This document shows positions 45,393 through 56,150 of a DNA stretch of 64,000 nt, piece after piece; the first letter of the stretch is position 1, and each line of letters opens with the position of its first letter. The stretch covers positions 212,028,333 through 212,092,332 of the forward strand of contig CM048755.1 of assembly GCA_026315105.1 (NCBI GenBank), in the 5' to 3' direction. A model generated the notes under the pieces. That model made no database searches, had not been told where the DNA came from, and saw only the letters and a program-made list of their open reading frames with translations. The translations under genes were made by a program, and so were the position numbers. Source of the DNA: Locusta migratoria. Its lineage: Eukaryota; Arthropoda; Insecta; Orthoptera; Acrididae.

Positions 45393-45457
45393 TAATTTTC
45401 TTGTGATTCGTGCACAGTATGGCGATCCTTCCTGGTGGTGGCCAGGGGTCGTTAGCC

Positions 45458-45650
45458 GCGGTGGATTAGCCGTGCATACTGGAATGCCGTGCTGCGGTGC
45501 GCGCGGCCGTTCGCCGTCGGAGGTTCGAGTCCTCCCTAGGGCATGGGTGTTTGTATTGTCCTTAGTTTAGTTTGCCTTAGTTTAAGTAGTTTGTAAGCTA
45601 CGGACTAATAACCTAGAAGTTGAGTCCGATAGATTTACAAAGATTTGAAC
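45458..45650 (+). mobile_element. SINE-B copy
   Basis: CCGCGGTGGATTAGCCG head, GTCGGAGGTTCGAGTCCTCC T-arm, tail ending TTTACAAAGATTTGAACATT. GGGTCGT/GCGTCGT flanks suggest a short decayed TSD. Confidence 0.85.
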
Positions 45651-45848
45651 ATTTTTTAGGCGTCGTAACTGGTATCGTCACGGCGAGTTTGCCTACCGAT
45701 ACCTTACCATTTAGTCTAATATTAGGCTATAATCAGTCAAATTAATTTGATTAGTAAGATGTCCCTTTTAAAGTCCGTCAGGTATTGTCTCGCGCGAGTA
45801 CGTGGCATCTCAGTGTCTTTCACAAAGGTCACTCCACACCTAACAACG

Positions 45849-46056
45849 GCCGGCTGCGGTGGCCGAGGTGACTGAGGCGCTCCAGTCACGGTCAGCACGG
45901 CCACTACGGTCGGGGGTTCGAATCCCCCCTCGGGCATGGATATTTGTGCCGTCCTAGTTCGTAAGTAGTTCATAAGTAGTTTGTAAGTTTAGGAACTGAT
46001 GACCCCGTAGTTAAGTCCCATAAGCTTAACAAACATTTGAACATTTGAACATTTGA
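45849..46056 (+). mobile_element. SINE-A copy with expanded tail
   Basis: Complete SINE-A whose terminal ACATTTGA motif is repeated three times. The TSD ACCTAACAACG is at 45838-45848 and 46057-46067. Confidence 0.93.
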
Positions 46057-46468
46057 ACCTAACAACGTTTACGCTCCGCATGTAGCGTACCACTTCAGCT
46101 AACAACGCTAAACTGGAACACTAATATATTCTGGCAGCTATTCTATCTATCGTAGAGGATTAGAACACTAATTAGTTGCATATCAGCAGATGGTGTGGAT
46201 GTGTATCTATACTCCGTTCACCGAAACGAGAGACGGACTGCAAATACAGCGAGGCGCGTGAACAGGGGTGGACAAAACAGGGGTGCTCGCTCAATGTCGC
46301 CGCATCCGTTTCAGGTGTAAAGCGTTTGTGTGTGTTATGATGGGTAATATTAGAGGCTGGCTAGAAATTTCATCTTAAAGGACCAGTTGCTGAATAGCAG
46401 CATAAGTATTAAGCTTTCATTTTCTCTTTGTCTCTTTCTCGTCTGTATCGTGCAAGTGTAAACTCATT

Positions 46469-46726
46469 ATGTTGTTCTACATTTTGAATCCACGCAAGGA
46501 GCGATCAAAGAAGAAATCATTAAGTTCTTATGTGCATAAAACGGAGCCGTTGTGCCGAGAACAAGAAATTACAGATATTGTTATAAAAGCAGCTGCATCT
46601 GCTGAAGTTGGTCGTTCCTCAGTTTATCATATGGTAATTGATTACAAGGCCACACAATTTTTGAAGTCTTCACAAAATCACCACAGAAGCTTACAGAAAC
46701 TGTTGATGAGTTTCACAGAAGTATGA
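46469..46726 (+). CDS. Short transposase-like N-terminal ORF
   Basis: 85 codons, with IVIKAAASAEVGRSSVYHMV resembling the recognition helix of HTH domains that precede DDE transposases (VGRSTVYR pattern), then FTEV and a stop. In another frame VHDLLFCWHSSYCRKRKCR follows. It lies inside the inverted-repeat element, which supports a transposon origin. The exact family is unclear. Confidence 0.4.
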   Translation: MLFYILNPRKERSKKKSLSSYVHKTEPLCREQEITDIVIKAAASAEVGRSSVYHMVIDYKATQFLKSSQNHHRSLQKLLMSFTEV

Positions 46727-46911
46727 TACGAACGAAAGTTCATGATTTGTTGTTTTGTTGGCATAGTTCATATTGTCGTAAACGGAAATGCAGATTTCAG
46801 CAATTTTCAGGTATTCTATGAATTATTAAAATAAATGAATTTTGAATATCTGTGGCGTGTAATGTAACCTCTATATAACAAACCACACAACCGCTTTACA
46901 CCTGATACAGA

Positions 46912-47191
46912 GGTTTTAATTCCAAATTATTAACTTAGCTACCAACAGCCGTAAAGTCTTTTGTTCTTCTTTTTAACGATTGGTTTCGGTATTGCATTAA
47001 TACCATCTTCACGCCCTATTCAAATTAAGTTGCAAATCAGTGCTGTACCCTTAACAACATGAGTACGTATGTCATACAAAATATAAAGTAGATTTAATGT
47101 AATACCGAAACCAGTCGTTAAAAAAAAAAAAATAAAAAAACATAAACTTTACGGCTGTTTGTGGATAAGTTAATAATTTGGAATTAAAACT
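46912..47191. mobile_element. Foldback MITE with about 92-bp arms
   Basis: Arms 46912-47004 and 47093-47191 are near-complementary (TTTTAATTCCAAATTATTAA / TTAATAATTTGGAATTAAAA, ACAGCCGTAAAG / CTTTACGGCTGT, TGGTTTCGGTATT / AATACCGAAACCA). The loop is about 88 bp. An A-run of 13 lies in the right arm (47120-47132). It holds a hammerhead-like motif on the minus strand at 46983-47012. Confidence 0.85.
46983..47012 (-). ncRNA. Hammerhead-like motif in the foldback arm
   Basis: The complement reads GTGAAGA, T, the perfect stem GGTATT-AATGC-AATACC, then GAAACC. This matches the layout CUGANGA - stem II - GAAA with one core change (C to G). Self-cleavage is not shown. The partner arm keeps only the stem's 3' strand and GAAACC. 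Confidence 0.35.
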
Positions 47192-47564
47192 CGATCAACA
47201 GCCGCAGTCCCTATTCTGTTACAATTTGGAACTACATTGGTTGGTACATACATAGCGACATGGCGCGAGTGCCCCGTTTTTGTCCACCCCTAGTCACGCG
47301 CCCCGGTCTGTTTACAGTCTTTCTCTCGTTTCGCTGAACGGAGTATAGTTATATTGGCATCCGACAATGTATTATGAGTACTTTATTTACTACGTAGTGC
47401 TTTAATTGAATTATTATAATGAACTCTGAAACTATTTGCTCAGGAGTCTGCTCACCTCTATGTTAACATTTTACATATTCCATATTTAAATAAAAATATT
47501 TAAATATAGAATCTCTGACAATAAAGTTTCGTGAATAGTCCTGTAACATTAACGCAGAAAACTA

Positions 47565-47926
47565 TGAACTGCAGTTACCTGTCCTTCGAAATAGTCACCT
47601 CCATAAGTGGGCTCCGCTGAACTCTGTTACACATGCCCTGAAAACTTTGTACGAAGTTTTCCTTTGGGTGGTGTTCAATAGCCGCATCACGTTTCGTTGG
47701 ATGTCAGGAATATCGTCAAATATCCTTCTTTTCAAAGCGACGATCGTTCGTGATTAGTGTCCTCACCTTCTCAAAAGTTTTCGGCACTGACGGCGGTCGC
47801 CAGTCGTCCGCTAAGGAGATTGTTAGAAACACTTTCACGGTCTCCTCGAAAACGGGCGAACCACTTGTACAGAGACTTCATGGACAGTGCTTGATCCCCA
47901 TAAGTACGTACCATCATCGCATGCAT
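47565..47926 (-). pseudogene. mariner transposase with the catalytic core deleted
   Basis: On the complement, an N-terminal part (MHAMMVRTYGDQALSMKSLY, WFARFRGDRESV) runs to TNDRR-like sequence and joins directly a C-terminal part (DIPDIQRNVMRLLNTTQRKT, then GGDYFEGQ across frames). The region with the catalytic Asp residues is gone. Several frameshifts are present. Confidence 0.7.
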
Positions 47927-48135
47927 ATCTTTAAATGTCCTATCTATCTATCTCTTAGGCCTTTTTCCCGCACATGCAGGGTCGGCACTGTATTAAATGC
48001 GGATTTGGCATGGGTTAATATTTAAAGGGTGGCCGGATGCCGTATCTTTAAATGTCCGGCAAAGGTTAAATCTAAATTTTAAATTGATCCTTTCTTCGTT
48101 CATTGTCCTGTTCTCAGTTGAGGACTAACGTACTC

Positions 48136-48340
48136 GGCGGCCGCGGTGGCCGAGGGGACTGAGGCGCTCCAGTCACGGTCTGCACGGCCACTACGGTCGG
48201 GGGTTCGAATCCCCCCTCGGGCATGGATATTTGTGCCGTCCTTAGTATAAGGTAGTTCATAAGTAGTTTGTAAATTTAGGGACTGATGACCCCGTAGTTA
48301 AGTCCCATAAGCTTAACAAACATTTGAACATTTTTTTTGA
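48136..48340 (+). mobile_element. SINE-A copy with 12-bp TSD
   Basis: Complete SINE-A with canonical head GGCGGCCGCGGTGGCCGAGG and a T-run at its end. The TSD ACTAACGTACTC is at 48124-48135 and 48341-48352. Confidence 0.94.
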
Positions 48341-49326
48341 ACTAACGTACTCAAGCACTTTGTCGAACAGGTCTAACACGGAACACGCACGATGCACAGT
48401 TGAACTACGGTAGGAGCAGGTTGTCAACAACGGCCGCTACGCAGAGCAGCGTTATGATTCACCTGTGTTGCGGGATCGACGGTTTTGACTTCATTCACCG
48501 AACTTTATTGTCAATCCTTATCCTATATCAGCGCCAATGTGTACAACGCTTATTACACGATGTTAATTGTTTCAATGTTTCTGATTGTAAGGTTTAATAA
48601 CCAAATTTTATTAACGGCTTGACACCTTTGGAAACACGTTTGGAAACCATACATTGTAAAGTAAATTACCTAATTGTGGCTGTCAATAAAATTCTTCGGG
48701 GTTTTTGGCCGCATTTCAATCTATAAAATCCGAAGTTTTGGCCACTGTTGCAAGTGGCATTTGTCAAAGTGTTTGGCTGACTGCTGTATGCAAGGGATTG
48801 CTGGTAATTATATAATAGTGGGAGCAGTTGTTATCAAAGTATTAGGCGTTCTTTATTGGTCTTTATATTATGGCCTGGGATTGGAGGGAATACAGTTACC
48901 TCATTGGTGTTTGCATTGTTTATCCCTATTAGTGGAAATTGGCGATTGAGAGGCGGTCGGCCGCGGCGGAGCGGCCGAGCGCATTGAAGCGCTATGCTAC
49001 GACGCGCGACCGTTCCCTGTCGGGGGTTCGAATCCCTCCTCGGGCATCGATGTTCGTGCCGTCTTTAGTATGTCCGGCGACGTCTAATGCCGCGACCAGG
49101 TGGGCGGGGTAGTCTCCGACCCCCTTGCGAACGGTTGGTAACAGACGACAGCAGATGCGAGGTGCCACAAGGTGGCCGACTGGACCGGCGCCGTGCCGGT
49201 TCTCTGCCCGGCGATCGCGCAGTCGGGCACCAAGTGGTATCTCAAGTCCTCGGGGAATGGATGCGTCTAATATAGCCTCTCCTTCCCAAGTGCCCTTATC
49301 CGCCTCCTCGTGGTGCCGGACGCTAA

Positions 49327-49358
49327 CCCTGACATGTTAACTTGTTAACTTGTCAGGG
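49327..49358 (+). promoter_or_regulatory. Hairpin in the LINE 5' UTR
   Basis: CCCTGACA (49327-49334) pairs perfectly with TGTCAGGG (49351-49358). The loop holds two GTTAACTT repeats. Role unknown. Confidence 0.5.
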
Positions 49359-49707
49359 GACGAAAGGGTGAGGGTGCGCAGAGGTGGTAAGGCGCTGCCG
49401 TCTCTGTTCCGGAAACCCACAGAGTGCCTCAAAGACCGCCGTGAGGCGCCCGGAGGAACGTCGCACGCTGTGTGGACTGGGTACCTCGGCTTAACTGCCC
49501 GGGTAGCGTGAAAGGAAAATCACTATAATCACCCCTCAATCCTAAGGTGGAGTCTGTGCCGAGGGGATGTATGGCTGCGGGGTATAGTCAGTCTTTAACG
49601 GACCACCTCTGGAGCACCAGCCGAACTCCAGTTGTATAATTGGCTTACCTGGGTGAGCGGGGCAACGCCCAGGCGGACCGGTATCCCTAGCTGCTCGTGG
49701 GAACACC

Positions 49708-50742
49708 ATGGCAAATTATGATTCTCTTTTAGATATTAATTCACAAACGTCACTACGCTCACAGGAGTCGACGACCGGGGCGCCAGAGGGATCGGGCTTC
49801 CTGGCCTCTGAAAAGTACACACAGGTCGTGGATTTCCTGGACCAGCTGGCTGCTTCAGGTAAGGGTAATATCCCTGTTAAACATATTCGTACAATCAAAG
49901 ATAAATTGGTTAACTGGGCAGTTATCACTGCCAAGCTGGAAGGTCAAGTCGAGGAGCTCAGAAGAGAAAACGAGATACTAAGATCAGCTCCAGCAAAGAA
50001 TTATGCAACTGTAGCCGCGAGTCCAACTAATCGAGCTATAGTGGAGACGTCGGTCGTGAGACAGGTCTCCACTATTTTTATAAAACCAAAAGAAGGTAAT
50101 AACATTGAAGAAGTAAAGCAAACGTTTATGAAAACGATGGATCCCAAAAAGGAGAAAATGAAAATTAACAAGGTCCGTGTAGCAAAAAATGCATTGGTGA
50201 TAGAACTCCCAGCCACAGAAGACCCGGGCAAGATTTTGAATAATCAGACACTGTCTTCGAAGTACAACTGTGAGACCCCAAGGAAGAGAAGGCCCTTGTT
50301 AATTATGTTGGGTATTCCATCTTACATGAATAATGAAGATGTACTCGAAGCAATGTATGAACAAAATTTTGTTGATCGATACACAAAAGAGAAATTTCTG
50401 CAAGAATTTAAATTAAGATTCAAAAGAGGAGAAAAAGACAAAGAGACAATTCATCATGTTTTTGAAAGTTCTCCCGAACTCAGAAAAGAGATAATGAAAA
50501 TTGGGAGAATCTATGTCGGATATAACTCCGTAACAGTAAGAGATTACACCGTGGTACCCAGATGCAATAGATGTTGTGACTTGAACCATTTGGGCAGATT
50601 CTGTGATAAAAAGCACTCAGTGTGTGCACATTGTGGAGAGACAGGTCATATGAGGACAGACTGTCCCAACAAGAAGGAAAAGGCCATCTGTATTCCGTGT
50701 AAATATCGGAAGAAGAAATGTGATAAACCAGGTCCTGAATGA
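49708..50742 (+). CDS. R1-clade LINE ORF1 protein (gag-like, zinc knuckles), intact
   Basis: 344 residues. ORF1 proteins of this clade bind the element RNA and form the retrotransposition particle. Near the C-terminus are two CCHC knuckles, CNRCCDLNHLGRFC (about 286-299) and CAHCGETGHMRTDC (about 306-319), both CX2CX4HX4C, then a basic CX2C end (CIPCKYRKKKC). Residues about 50-90 (KDKLVNWAVITAKLEGQVEE) look coiled-coil forming. The central region (RRPLLIMLGIPSYMNNEDVL) fits the RRM-like gag fold of the clade, which is inference. The start ATG (CACCATGG context) is the first in frame after the 5' UTR. No stop or shift within, unlike ORF2. Confidence 0.9.
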   Translation: MANYDSLLDINSQTSLRSQESTTGAPEGSGFLASEKYTQVVDFLDQLAASGKGNIPVKHIRTIKDKLVNWAVITAKLEGQVEELRRENEILRSAPAKNYATVAASPTNRAIVETSVVRQVSTIFIKPKEGNNIEEVKQTFMKTMDPKKEKMKINKVRVAKNALVIELPATEDPGKILNNQTLSSKYNCETPRKRRPLLIMLGIPSYMNNEDVLEAMYEQNFVDRYTKEKFLQEFKLRFKRGEKDKETIHHVFESSPELRKEIMKIGRIYVGYNSVTVRDYTVVPRCNRCCDLNHLGRFCDKKHSVCAHCGETGHMRTDCPNKKEKAICIPCKYRKKKCDKPGPE

Positions 50743-50788
50743 TCGACTTACAAAATGTTTCTCAGTAGGTTAAAACAAAAAACTGATT

Positions 50789-51445
50789 ATGGATAGTTCC
50801 GCTCACATAATAAGTAAACGTAAGTCTCCTGCAAAAATCAAACGTGATAAGCAGAGGGCCTTGGTTAATAAACAGGCCCTAAGAGTTTCTAAAGACAGTG
50901 CACTTCATGAAGGATGTGAAGCGATGCAGGACTTGGAAATTGCAGAGATAGATGAAGTATATATAGAACCTAGGGTAAGGATAAATGTAGGTATCCAGAC
51001 CAGGAAGAAAGAAGAAGATGAAGAAGAAGAAATCAAGAAGAAGGCACTTTCGTTGAAGAAGAAGGCGAAGGAAGACGGCGAATCGGGCCAAAACGTCATC
51101 CTAGATGTTGGGGAAGAAGACACCAAGCAAGATTTTGATCAGTCTTGTAATGTAAATCAGCCAGGGACTCATAATGTAAAAATTTCACCTGGCAAGTTGT
51201 ATGAATTATATGATGATGCAGTCAGAATGAGTAGACTCGAAGAACCCAATGTACTAACTGCTGCGTTGAGGCAGCTCGTGCGTTATGGGCACCCGGACGG
51301 CGCCAGGGTTACCTTCTCAGTTCTGGAGGATAAAGTTTTTGATCTTGGAAATATTCATAAACAAATGGTGATTGGTTATGTTCGCTTGGTCTCTGACCAA
51401 TGTCGATCGTTTCCTGACTGTTACGTGCATACACATCATCCATAG
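50789..51445 (+). CDS. Extra intact ORF between ORF1 and ORF2, function unknown
   Basis: 218 residues, starting 46 bases after the ORF1 stop in another frame and ending TAG two bases before the ORF2 ATG (TAGCTATG). I recognise no domain. The N-terminal third is basic (SKRKSPAKIKRDKQRA). Residues about 70-97 are a charged block (RKKEEDEEEEIKKKALSLKK). The C-terminal half is more ordered (KLYELYDDAVRMSRLE, VLTAALRQLVRYGHPDGARV, HKQMVIGYVRLVSDQC). The close stop/start suggests ORF2 is made by termination and reinitiation, as known for SART1-type elements. It could be a split-off C-terminal part of ORF1 or a truly third protein. Its intact state beside a broken ORF2 suggests the family kept it. 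Confidence 0.75.
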   Translation: MDSSAHIISKRKSPAKIKRDKQRALVNKQALRVSKDSALHEGCEAMQDLEIAEIDEVYIEPRVRINVGIQTRKKEEDEEEEIKKKALSLKKKAKEDGESGQNVILDVGEEDTKQDFDQSCNVNQPGTHNVKISPGKLYELYDDAVRMSRLEEPNVLTAALRQLVRYGHPDGARVTFSVLEDKVFDLGNIHKQMVIGYVRLVSDQCRSFPDCYVHTHHP

Positions 51446-51447
51446 CT

Positions 51448-54400
51448 ATGCCCTTAAAAATATTTCAATTAAATGCGCAGCTTAGTAAACTTGCTACGCA
51501 TGAAATTAGAAAAGTTGCAGAGGACAAGGAAGTAGATATTCTTTGTCTACAGGAAGCATACGTTTGTAGGGGCAAGATCCCAAGTATGCCTGTTACATCG
51601 CAAGTCATAATGCACGGTGATCAGCCTATGGCATCCATCGTCATTCTTAATAAAGCCATAAGAGTAGTCAAACTGACACAATTTTGTAATGAACATATTG
51701 TTGTAATTCAAGTTTTGCTTCATAATAGTAGTTGGTATATCATCAATGTTTATTGTCAGTATGCACATGATATAGATATTTATCTAATACAAGTTAGAAC
51801 TATTTTTCGAGCACTAGTGGGTAAGCAACTTATAATAACGATGGATGCAAATGCAAAGTCACTGATCTGGTTTAGCGATACTCGTGATGAGAAAGGAGCT
51901 ATACTTGAAGATCTAATCATGGAGCTGGACCTGCATGTTCTTAACGAGGGGGGTAACCCCTCCACGTTTTGTAACAGGGCGGGTGTTGAATCCAACATCG
52001 ATGTTACACTAGCCACAGGAGGTATTATGACAAAAATCCATGATTGGAAAATTTTAGATAAAGTGGTCAATAGTGACCACAATGTTATAGAGTTCAGTAT
52101 TGGAGAAATTGGTTCTGAACCGGCTCAGTGGCAGTTAGTCAAGAACTTTGGGAAAACGAATTAGGACTTGCTTCTCCAACGTTTTGATCCTCCAGAGTTG
52201 GGAGAGCCCCTGGATGTTCACGCGTACGCGCAAGAACTTTATCTTTCAATTCAGAGGGTGATTGAGGAAGTTGTCCCGGACACGAGAAGGTCGACAGCAC
52301 CGAGTTCTTTATCATGGTCCACGGAGCTCGATGACCTTCGTCGATCTGTGAGACGATCGCGGAAACGTTATCAAAGAAGTCTTTTCCCAGATCAGAGAAG
52401 ATACCTATTAGAAATTTACAGACGTAAGAAAATAGAGTACAAAGCCAGGAAGTTAGGCACAGAAGCTGGGAAAATTTGTAAGGGAAAACATGTGCTTGGA
52501 CCCCTGGGGAATATCCTATAAGATAGTAAGAGGGAAAGTTAGAGCCCCCATCTCTGCGTTGTGGTCAAGAAGCCACAACAGATTGGCGGACCACAGCTGA
52601 AAGGTTACTAGAAGTGTTGTTGCCAGATGATGTCATAGAGGAAGACTCGCAAGAACAAACCCAGTTAAGAGAGGAACTTCGACAGCCGTATATTAATGAG
52701 ATTCAGGTATACCTATTTTCGTATAGAGAAATCAATGAGAAAATTCAATCCCTAAAAAGGGGGAAAGCACCAGGACCGGATAAGATTCCTGTAGAAGTGC
52801 TACAACATTTAGCTCCAAAGTTGGTTCCAGTTTTAACTCAACTGTATAATCAATGTTTAATACAGAGGGAATATCCTAGGTGTTGGAAACGAGCTCATGT
52901 TGTTATCTTGAGCAAAGGAGAGGACAGAGACCCTTTAAATCCCAAATCGTACAGACCAATTTGCCTTCTCGATATACTGGGGAAGCTTCTTGAGAAATTA
53001 CTCTCTGACAGATTGGCGAGTCATCGAGTCCTATGTGGTCTGAATGAGTGGCAGTGTGGCTTCCGGAGGGGCAAGTCCACGGAGGACGCCATAAATCAGG
53101 TGGCCAGGCTTGTCCACTCATCGGAATGTACATATGTTACCGGGATCATGATTGATATAGCGGGGGCTTTCGACAACCTTTGGTGGCCGGCGCTCTTTTC
53201 CCGCTTAAGGGAAATGGAGTGTCCCGGCTCACTATATGGTTGTCTGAGAGCCTACTGCGAGGAGAGACTTGTAGAGCCGGTGTCCCCAGGTGGAACCGTC
53301 TCAAAGAGGGTAACCAAGGGTTGCCCTCAGGGCTCCGTTCTTGGCCCAGTTTTCTGGGATATAAATATGGAGCCGCTGCTGAACAACTTGCAGCAAGAGG
53401 CGGGGATACTGGGGGCAGTAGCCTATGCTGACGATCTTCTCGTTCTGGTTCAATCGAACTCAAGACGTCAGATGGAGGACAGAGCCTCTGTGGCCACGGA
53501 AATAATTCAGAGCTGGTACAACAAGGTAAAACTATCAGTTGCACCAGGAAAGTCCAATTACATGCTCTTCAAAGGAAATTTGCAAAGAGACCCAATCATA
53601 AGATTTGCAGGCGAAAGAATTGGCCGGCAAACAGTTGCCAGATACCTGGGTGTCTATCTCGACCAGAGACTCCACTTTGATGCTCATATCGAGCGAGTTG
53701 CAAATAAAACCTTAGCATTGTATAACAAAATAATTTCAATAGGACAGAGGAGGTTCCATCTGCCTCCAAGTGTAACCAAATTGTATCATAACAGTTTACT
53801 CGCCTCGATTATGGGCTACGGTGCGAGCTCCTGGGCTCATAGGCTCAGACTGGTCAGGCCCTAGTTGGCTGTCAAAAGAGTGCAAAGGAATATCATAATT
53901 AGATCGGTTGGGGCTTTTGGGACCACACCTACGGATGGGCTCACGGTGATTATGGGGCTTTACCCTATTGATTTAATAATCAGGAAAAGGGCGGCGGTCT
54001 ATTGGTTGAAAAGACACGACTTCATTCAAGTACAAAGGATAATTGGGAGGGTCTGTGAAAATAAAAGAGAAATTAACGAAGCCATTAACGATATTTGGCA
54101 ACGGGACTGGGATTCATCTGAAACAGCCAGGCGCGTACACTCCTTCCTACCATCAGTGAGAGAAAGGATGAAGTTAAAATTTCTTCCATCTAAAGGATTA
54201 GTGCACTTTTTGACAGGTCACGGACCCTACCCGGTGCACTTGCACCGAATAGGGAAACGGCCTGATGCAGTTTGTGAATGTGGTGCTGAGATAGGCAGCC
54301 CGGAACACGTAATCTTCGAGTGCCCAGTACACGCACGAGTTGCCTCTGTAGAGAGGCAAGCCATACCCACCAGGGACATCTATGAAATAATAAGGAATGA

Positions 54401-54473
54401 TGAGTTAGTAGAGATCCTAATTATACTAACTGAGAAAGTATCAACCCACGCGCAGCAGATCTATCGAGGATAG
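51448..54473 (+). pseudogene. R1-clade ORF2: endonuclease and reverse transcriptase, four lesions
   Basis: The endonuclease opens PLKIFQLNAQLSKLA and has DILCLQEAYVC, IITMDANAKS and SDHNVIEF, giving the N, E, D/N and D/H residues. The RT has KRGKAPGPDKIPVEVL (about 52760), IMIDIAGAFDNLWW (about 53148), KGCPQGSVLGPVFWD and AYADDLLVLV (about 53430, catalytic DD). The C-terminus has a Cys/His motif CECGAEIGSPEHVIFECP (about 54275-54330). Lesions are a stop TAG at 52162-52164, a frame change near 52485 (before CLDPWGISYKIV), another near 52555 (before DWRTTAERLLEVL), and a stop TAG at 53862-53864. RT and endonuclease order and the terminal CCHC place it in the R1 clade. Confidence 0.92.
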
Positions 54474-55179
54474 TCTGCTGCGAAACAACAGGAGAGAAAA
54501 GCCGTGCATGCCTCTATGAGGCATACATTGGCAGCAATATACTGCGTACGTAAAACCGGATTGACATCACCATCCCTGGCGTCTGGCCGGCTAACATCGA
54601 TTTGGCACCACGGGTGGAACCGAATATGACCGGAAGGTTAGTTGAGGCAAGGAGTGAAGAGCTGGACGACTTTCCCGCCTTGCGTGAGCAAGGTATAAGA
54701 GAGAAGTCACTGGAATAAGTTCTCTGGTGTTGGCTGCCTCGCTACCTTCCAAATCCAATCTAGACTAGAAATCCAGTGGTGTAAATGAGATGGATAGTGT
54801 AAATCAGTGCACCACTAGTAGTAGTAGTAGTGTAATTTACTTTGCTACTTTACTTTACTTTACTGTATTTTGTTTTGTAAATTTAACAATCTGATAAATT
54901 AATATGAGTAGCAGTGGTGTAATTTGTGATGTATAATAATTGATTGTAAAGGTCTGTTTTAGTTATCCAGGTAACAGACCTAAATTGTTATTGTAATTGT
55001 AAATAAATAATGTACTGTATTCGTCTTTAGTATAAGGTAGGTCACGAGTAGTTTGTAAGTTTAGGGACTGATGTCACCTTAGTTAAGTCCCTTAAAAAAT
55101 TGGGGAGGGGGGGGGTTTCGGCGGTTATGACGTCATGCTGCTTACTTGCTTACTTGCTTCCTGGCGTTCGCAGGTAAGT

Positions 55180-55812
55180 TGGTTCGCGCGCCGTCTTCCC
55201 CAAACAGTTTTCACTGCTAACAGTCAGGACGCCGGTAGCCTGCACCCATCCTCTCTGTTCAGGTTGGTGAGTCGCTTTGCAATTTATATAGCTACTCTGA
55301 TCTTCCTCCTCGTTTGAAATGGCTGTTTCGCTAGTACACGTGCATCTCTGCATAAAATTTTTCCCACACTTTCAGTTACCTCTTGCACGTATGGTAATGA
55401 AGCAATATGTTGTCTTACTGTCTGGTCTTCCCTATTGCTTACATAATTTGTAGTCATTGTTTTCTTTATTAATGTCTTCCCATAACCGCTGGCCTCAAAG
55501 ATGGATCTGAGGTTTTGTAATTCCGCCTTCAAGTGTTATTCATCACTGATCCTGTGACCCCTCTTAGTTAAAGTGTGAAGGACAGATTTCTTTGGCAAGG
55601 GGTGATGGTGAGAGGAGGCGTGTAGGTACTTGCCCGTGCTGGTGATCTTTCTGTGGACTCTGTGGCCAAGTTTACCATCTGATTTTCGGTAGACTTCCAC
55701 ATCGAGGAAGCGCAGAACCCCATTCCTTTCTATCTCCATCGCGAATTGCATTTTATTGTGCTGTTGGTTGAGGTGTTCGTGGAAAGTCTGTAGCTCTTCG
55801 GGACGACGGCGC
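55180..55812 (-). pseudogene. Penelope-like RT, C-terminal fragment
   Basis: The complement reads HEHLNQQHNKMQFAMEIERN then GVLRFLDVEVYRKSDGKLGH, HRKITSTGKYLHASSHHHPL, a stop in RISDE-stop-HLKAEL, SIFEASGYGKTLI and ASLPYVQEVTESVGKIL. FLDVxVYRxxDGxLGHxVxRKxTxTxxYLxxxSxHHP and LPYV are the post-RT signatures of Penelope elements. The RT catalytic blocks upstream and the GIY-YIG domain downstream are absent. Confidence 0.88.
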
Positions 55813-56110
55813 GCAAATCAAATCACGTGTGCAGGAGACCACTAAGGCAGCATGTACACAGAGTACTACCGCGCCCCAGCCAACGCCAGGAAGCAAGTAA
55901 ACTGCGTGACGTCATTAACTGCCACTCGCCTCTCATTCGCCAATTTCCACCAATAGGAATTAACAATGCAAACAGCAATAAAGTACATCTATTCCCTCCA
56001 ATCTCAGGCCATAATATGAGGACCAATAAAGAAATCCTAATACTTTGACAACAGCTTCTCCCACTATTATATAATTACCAGCAATCCCTAGCATTCAGCA
56101 GTCAGCCAAA

Positions 56111-56150
56111 CACTTTGACAAATGCCACTTGCAACAGTGGTCGAAACGTC
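56111..56150 (+). ncRNA. Hammerhead-like remnant in the PLE terminal repeat
   Basis: TTTGACAAA, TG, stem CCACT-TGCAAC-AGTGG, TC, then GAAACGTC. The second half fits stem II - GAAAC; the CUGANGA half is degenerate. Penelope-like elements are known to carry hammerhead motifs in their repeats, which supports the reading. The left repeat (48735-48775, minus) is further decayed at GAAA. Confidence 0.4.

Larger units (their letters stand above)
46210..47345. mobile_element. Tc1/mariner-like element with about 92-bp inverted repeats
   Basis: Left arm 46208-46300 and right arm 47255-47347 are complementary (TATACTCCGTTCA(C/G)CGAAAC, GCGCGTGA, GGGGTGGACAAAA blocks). TA lies at both borders. The interior holds a short HTH-like ORF (46469-46726) and an independent foldback (46912-47191). 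The catalytic domain is missing. Confidence 0.65.
49071..55021 (+). mobile_element. Full-length R1-clade LINE, 5951 bp, 11-bp TSD
   Basis: The TSD CGTCTTTAGTA at 49060-49070 and 55022-55032 lies in the SINE, so both ends are exact. The order is a GC-rich 637-bp 5' UTR, ORF1 (49708-50742), an extra ORF (50789-51445), ORF2 (51448-54473, broken), and a 548-bp AT-rich 3' UTR with a TAG-repeat patch near 54820 and no long poly(A). R1-clade elements are known for endonuclease-directed site choice; whether this family prefers the SINE sequence is unknown. Confidence 0.93.
48957..55105 (+). mobile_element. SINE-A variant inside the PLE, split by the R1-clade LINE
   Basis: The head half is at 48957-49070 (CCGCGGCGGAGCGGCCGAGC, T-arm GTCGGGGGTTCGAATCC) and the tail half at 55033-55105 (TAAGGTAGGTCACGAGTAG, GGGACTGATGTCACC, AGTTAAGTCCC, then A and G runs). 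Only a short GGCGG repeat marks its own borders in the PLE repeat. Confidence 0.85.
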
